The position numbers were made by a program, and so were the translations under genes. The notes beneath the pieces were generated by a model. The model did no database searches. It was not told the origin of the DNA and saw nothing but the letters and a program-made list of their open reading frames with translations. From Fodinibius sp964490705 (GTDB lineage: Bacteria; Bacteroidota; Rhodothermia; Balneolales; Balneolaceae), in the NCBI GenBank assembly GCA_964490705.1, contig CAZBCG010000004.1, positions 1-64,000 of the forward strand: a stretch of DNA of 64,000 nt, read 5' to 3'. Below are positions 61,044 to 64,000 of this stretch, in pieces (position 1 is the first letter of the stretch; every line of letters begins with the position of its first letter).

Positions 61044-61520
61044 TTATGATCCAGATAGAGAGAGTTTTTTGTGTATAACATAGTTTTCTTCCATATCGCC
61101 GTGGACCAGAACAGTCTGTTTTTGGGTATTCTTAAATCCTAGTTTAGTAAAGAATGGTCGCACTGAGGCATGTACTTCAGTGTAGATTCGGCTGATACCA
61201 TGCGATTGAGCATAGTCTTCGATAGTGGCATATAGCTGCTTGCCAATACCTTTGCCTTGATGGTCGGGCCGGCAATAGAAGGCGTTAATGTGTCCGTCGT
61301 TATTCAGCTGGGCAAAGCCGACAATCTCGCGGTTGATTTCTGCAACGATCGTAAATTTTTCAAGGCAGCTTTGTTCCCAATCCCGAAAATGGATATTATT
61401 TGGTGCCCACATTCGTATTTCGGTTTCGGTATATTTGGAACTGTTGAGAATGGTAACAGTGTCTTGGAAAAGCCGGGCAACCTGTTTGATGTCACCTTTT
61501 TGGTATAATCGTATATGCAT
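61044..61520 (-). CDS. GNAT-family N-acetyltransferase
   Basis: 158 residues. The acetyl-CoA-binding motif A is FYCRPDHQGKGIGKQLYATI at about 86-105, with the Q/RxxGxG pattern QGKGIG. IVGFAQLNNDGHINAFY is the preceding strand pair and RPFFTKLGFKNTQKQTV the C-terminal one. The plan matches small-molecule acetyltransferases of the PhnO/ElaA-like type; the substrate is unknown. Confidence 0.88.
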   Translation of the reverse strand: MHIRLYQKGDIKQVARLFQDTVTILNSSKYTETEIRMWAPNNIHFRDWEQSCLEKFTIVAEINREIVGFAQLNNDGHINAFYCRPDHQGKGIGKQLYATIEDYAQSHGISRIYTEVHASVRPFFTKLGFKNTQKQTVLVHGDMEENYVIHKKLSLSGS

Positions 61521-61677
61521 GGACTATTGGTTGGGGAATGTAATATCTCATGAAAGGGAACAAGTGAGTAATATTATTTACATAAGCCAAGTAAAAATAG
61601 ATATTTAGATGAATATAAGGAAGAAAAAATGTCTATAATTTTTTTGTTGTAAGCAAGTGACAGGCAGTGCATTAAAA

Positions 61678-62103
61678 CTATTTCTCAACTACATTTCCTT
61701 TTTCATCGAATGACATATAGGGATTATATGCGATTTCCCATAGGTTACCTTCGGGATCGGCGATATAGCCACTGTATCCACCCCAGAACACTTCTTCGGG
61801 TTCTTTGCAGATGGTTACATTTTTGGATTTGAGCTCCTCAAATAGCTCATCCACCGCCGCTTGGGATTGTAGGTTATATGCGAGCGAAAATCCCTTGAAT
61901 CCACTTCCCGAAGCAGAAATCTGTGCATCTTCGGCAAGCGCTTTTCTGCCAAAAATCCCCACCTGAAAACCATTAAGCTGAAAAAAGGAGATATCTTCAT
62001 TGCTGTTTGGCAGTAGTTTCCATTCAAAAACATCCACATAAAATTGGGTTAGCGATTGGACGTCTTTAGCACCGAGAGTAACCAGGCTTAATCGTTGTTC
62101 CAT
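61678..62103 (-). CDS. VOC-family (glyoxalase-like) protein
   Basis: 141 residues with two beta-alpha-beta-beta-beta units: LVTLGAKDVQSLTQFYVDVF at the start and GYIADPEGNLWEIAYNP at the end (the usual DPdGn.wEi motif). The metal Glu in LWEIAYN is present. Possible roles include dioxygenase-like or antibiotic-binding proteins; nothing nearby specifies one. Confidence 0.85.
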   Translation of the reverse strand: MEQRLSLVTLGAKDVQSLTQFYVDVFEWKLLPNSNEDISFFQLNGFQVGIFGRKALAEDAQISASGSGFKGFSLAYNLQSQAAVDELFEELKSKNVTICKEPEEVFWGGYSGYIADPEGNLWEIAYNPYMSFDEKGNVVEK

Positions 62104-62177
62104 GGCAGTAGGTTCATTAAAAAAAGCTGTTCACCACCTAAGATGAACAGCTTGAATTTAAAAAGCGAATATATTAA

Positions 62178-62354
62178 TCAATAGGAATTACTTCGGGTAT
62201 AGCTTGTGCAGTTACCGTTTTCTTTCCCGTCTTTTTTAGCTTCTTCTTTATCTTCAAAACCACCGTTGGAGTAGGCTTCGATATCACCATTTTTGGCAGT
62301 TCTGCGCCATCTCCATTCACCGTGGGCATCTTGGTATAATTCACATCGTGGCAT
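62178..62354 (-). CDS. Short DUF1508-like (YegP-type) protein
   Basis: 58 residues: MPRCELYQDAHGEWRWRRTA then KNGDIEAYSNGGFEDKEEAK. This is the single DUF1508 unit (x-E-x-Y-x-D-x-x-G-x-x-R-W-R-x-x-x-x-N-G), followed by a Lys/Glu/Asn-rich tail. The fold is a small beta-beta-alpha module of unknown function, often duplicated in YegP. The start (complement of 62352-62354) lies 44 bp from a nested inverted repeat. The gene converges on nothing; the VOC gene follows on the same strand. Confidence 0.72.
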   Translation of the reverse strand: MPRCELYQDAHGEWRWRRTAKNGDIEAYSNGGFEDKEEAKKDGKENGNCTSYTRSNSY

Positions 62355-62397
62355 AAAACAATACGTACCTTCTTAGTGTTCTGATTAGCATGTGCTA

Positions 62398-62460
62398 AAC
62401 TTCGAAAACTTAATTTTGCACTTCATTTAAAGTGCAAAAAAAAATACACTTTTCGAAGTT
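62398..62460. repeat. Nested inverted repeat upstream of the DUF1508 gene
   Basis: The outer arms AACTTCGAAAA (62398-62408) and TTTTCGAAGTT (62450-62460) are exactly complementary. Inside, TTTTGCACTT (62414-62423) pairs with AAGTGCAAAA (62430-62439). It lies in the only gap between the DUF1508 gene and the small membrane-protein gene, so it could be a terminator for the latter or an operator for the former. Confidence 0.6.
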
Positions 62461-62481
62461 TCATTTTCAAAAAAACCGGTT

Positions 62482-62742
62482 TTAGCTCGTCGAAATATGG
62501 AGATGATAGAGGTATTCTGAAGAGAAGTGAAGTTGAAATCCATTTATATGGCAGACCACAGCAAGCATAAAAAAGAGCACCCCCGAGAAAATAAGCAACG
62601 GCGTAGCTTCTTGAAGGGCCAGAAAATAAAATCGGTTAAACTGTTGAGGATATCCGCGAGATTTCCAGCGGTGTTTATTGTTCAGAAAAGCTTTGATGCC
62701 AAGAATGATAATGATGAGCGAGCCGCTACCAATCCAGAACAT
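62482..62742 (-). CDS. Small two-helix membrane protein
   Basis: 86 residues with helices FWIGSGSLIIIILGIKAFLN and TPLLIFSGVLFFMLAVVCHI and basic residues (NNKHRWKSRGYPQQF) between them. The plus strand also has an open frame here but it is highly charged and lacks a plausible fold, so I prefer the minus-strand gene. No family was recognised. Confidence 0.55.
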   Translation of the reverse strand: MFWIGSGSLIIIILGIKAFLNNKHRWKSRGYPQQFNRFYFLALQEATPLLIFSGVLFFMLAVVCHINGFQLHFSSEYLYHLHISTS

Positions 62743-62820
62743 GGGGAGATCTTTTTGTCCCCTTATATTGGTTGAGTGGGTATTTTGTTCCGATTGTGAG
62801 GACCCTCTCGGCTAATAGGG

Positions 62821-63018
62821 CTAGGGCAGAAGCTTAAAATCGTAATCCACATTGTCTTTAATTTCCATGCGCGGCAGGTCGATCTGCGTATCGTGTTCGT
62901 CGGCTTCTTTTTTGAGCTTTGTGTGAAACGTTTTGGAAAGTAGCAGACGTTGGTACTCAACACCTTCTTCGTGGATATAATCAGTAATTGCATCGCGTAA
63001 ACGGTCCATATGTTCCAT
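62821..63018 (-). CDS. Small conserved-looking soluble protein
   Basis: 65 residues from the ATG at 63016-63018: MEHMDRLRDAITDYIHEEGV then EYQRLLLSKTFHTKLKKEAD. It is helical, then turns into LPRMEIKDNVDYDFKLLP, a beta-type end. No family assigned. The frame extends upstream by 19 codons without any likeness to a coding start. Confidence 0.5.
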   Translation of the reverse strand: MEHMDRLRDAITDYIHEEGVEYQRLLLSKTFHTKLKKEADEHDTQIDLPRMEIKDNVDYDFKLLP

Positions 63019-63174
63019 AATTAGACTGACGGCTTTGGTTGTAATTCTGCTTAAAATTTGATGTAGAACATACAATTATTTTGGGATGGTCCCATAGGGT
63101 AGCGCTGGATGATTTCACCTTAATCAAAGGCTATCCATTTGCGATGGTTGTGAGCAAAGTATTCTACCAGAACT

Positions 63175-63603
63175 TTAACTAAAGCTAAAGGTTACCGGCA
63201 AACTGAACAGTACTTCCACCGGCTCACCGTTTACTTCACCGGGTTCAAATCGTGCTCGTTGGATGGCTCTAATTGCAGCTTTACCACATCCGGCTCCGAT
63301 ATTCCGAATGACTTTATAATTTTCTGCTTTGCCTTTTTTATTTACGATGAATTGCACAATAACTCGGCCTTGAATACCGCGTTCTCGAGCTCTTTCGGGA
63401 TATTTAAGATTCTCTTGAACGGACTGAAGTCCACCTTTAATTTTTGGCATCTTTTCGGCAACTACATAAACAGTATCACCATCAATAACGGTGGTTTTTA
63501 CTTCGTTCGGATATAAAGAACTGCTTGATTTGGTATTGCTTGAAGAGTGGCATCCAATAAAAAGGGCAAAAAGTATAGCAGCGCAAAACGCAGGTCGTAA
63601 CAT
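63175..63603 (-). CDS. TonB-domain lipoprotein
   Basis: 142 residues. I chose the ATG at 63601-63603, giving a lipoprotein signal PAFCAAILFALFIGCHSSS with cysteine near 18. The C-terminal TonB domain (about 60-140) has MPKIKGGLQSVQENLKYPER, ARERGIQGRVIVQFIVNKKG and AAIRAIQRARFEPGEVNGEP, the full energy-transducer pattern of Bacteroidota. It lacks the inner-membrane helix and proline-rich linker of a transducing TonB, so it is probably an envelope-anchored accessory protein. Confidence 0.87.
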   Translation of the reverse strand: MLRPAFCAAILFALFIGCHSSSNTKSSSSLYPNEVKTTVIDGDTVYVVAEKMPKIKGGLQSVQENLKYPERARERGIQGRVIVQFIVNKKGKAENYKVIRNIGAGCGKAAIRAIQRARFEPGEVNGEPVEVLFSLPVTFSFS

Positions 63604-63822
63604 AGATAAGTTGTGAGAAATTAAATGAATTAGCAATTAATGCCAATTCTACTGATATGCTACAACACAAGCAAGTCGTTTCCCGATACATCGATAAATT
63701 AAAAAAAGCTGATGGTATTCCTTTCGCTGGTAAGAGATTTAAAAGTTATTGCATTTTAGAGTAATATTGAGATTAATTGTATGGGATGTAGTATAAATCA
63801 TAAAAATAATCGGGATACAATT

Positions 63823-64000
63823 ATGGATTTAGCAAATATCAATTTTCTGGCCGTTATAGCAGCAACACTATCCACTTTTTTAGTCGGATGGCTCTGGTAT
63901 GGACCCCTTTTCGGAAAAACATGGATGAATGCCGTAGGGCTTTCGGAAGAGCAGCTACAACAGGGCAATATGGCAAAGACATTTGGGCTCGCTTTTGTAT
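63823..64000 (+). CDS. DUF1761 membrane protein (5' part)
   Basis: The first 59 residues are in the window: MDLANINFLAVIAATLSTFL then VGWLWYGPLFGKTWMNAVGL. This is the standard DUF1761 start (a membrane helix, WYGPLFG, then W-x-x-x-x-G-L). The role of the family is unknown. The frame is open to an ATG at 63781, but the extra residues (MGCSINHKNNRDTI) are polar and unlike the family. The gene runs off the window. Confidence 0.85.
   Translation, partial: MDLANINFLAVIAATLSTFLVGWLWYGPLFGKTWMNAVGLSEEQLQQGNMAKTFGLAFV

Noticed and set aside
62527..62775. 82-codon plus-strand frame opposite the small membrane protein
   Set aside because: Highly charged, with no recognisable structure; the minus strand gives two clean transmembrane helices.

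Overview
The window looks like chromosomal DNA of a moderately AT-rich member of the Balneolota/Rhodothermota-Bacteroidota assemblage (inference). The reasons are: an E1-alpha/E1-beta fusion dehydrogenase, many lipoproteins, few clear Shine-Dalgarno sites with several TTG starts, and a pilin-like protein beginning MGQQQ next to a type IV pilus-type machine. No rRNA, tRNA or CRISPR array was recognised.

Layout. 1-7.8 kb: the tail of a broken SDR gene, a fused 2-oxoacid dehydrogenase E1, a polyamine cluster (AdoMet decarboxylase, pyruvoyl arginine decarboxylase, spermidine synthase), an EamA exporter, a DUF1499 protein and a DUF1080 secreted protein. 7.9-13.2 kb: an accessory island that I read as a cluster of integron attC sites without an integrase (CALIN). 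It carries a DUF2971 gene, a lipoprotein gene, a P-loop kinase gene and an AbrB-Doc toxin-antitoxin cassette. One attC is split by an IS110-family element whose 3' non-coding end probably encodes its guide RNA. 13.4-22.1 kb: a recC-recB-recD operon. 22.3-34.5 kb: housekeeping and envelope genes (pyrophosphatase, FKBP isomerase, DEAD-box helicase, acyltransferase, Nei-type glycosylase, YciH/SUI1, desaturase, Ig-like lipoprotein), plus a degenerate AAA+ protein and a metallopeptidase-like protein with an altered HExxH motif.

35.2-46.6 kb is a type IV pilus/type II secretion-like machine: pilin, PilC, PilB, a cyclic-nucleotide-binding-like protein, PilT, a PilM-PilN fusion, a PilO-PilP-like fusion and a secretin carrying a C-terminal SPOR domain. 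A MntA-HepT toxin-antitoxin module sits between pilin and pilC and is flanked by a 31-bp direct repeat of the pilC 5' end. The HepT gene is itself broken by a 151-bp MITE-like element flanked by a 6-bp duplication, and the original reading frame can be reconstructed exactly.

46.6-64 kb holds a D-threonine aldolase-like enzyme, M19 and M28 peptidases, a ParA plus ribbon-helix-helix pair, and an OlsB-OlsA-like acyltransferase pair. Next to the pair is a three-domain membrane protein: an alpha/beta-hydrolase domain with Gly at the nucleophile position, a DedA/VTT domain and an ATP-grasp domain. These last genes are my best candidate for an undescribed lipid-modification and translocation pathway. 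The window ends with small conserved proteins, a TonB-domain lipoprotein and the start of a DUF1761 gene.
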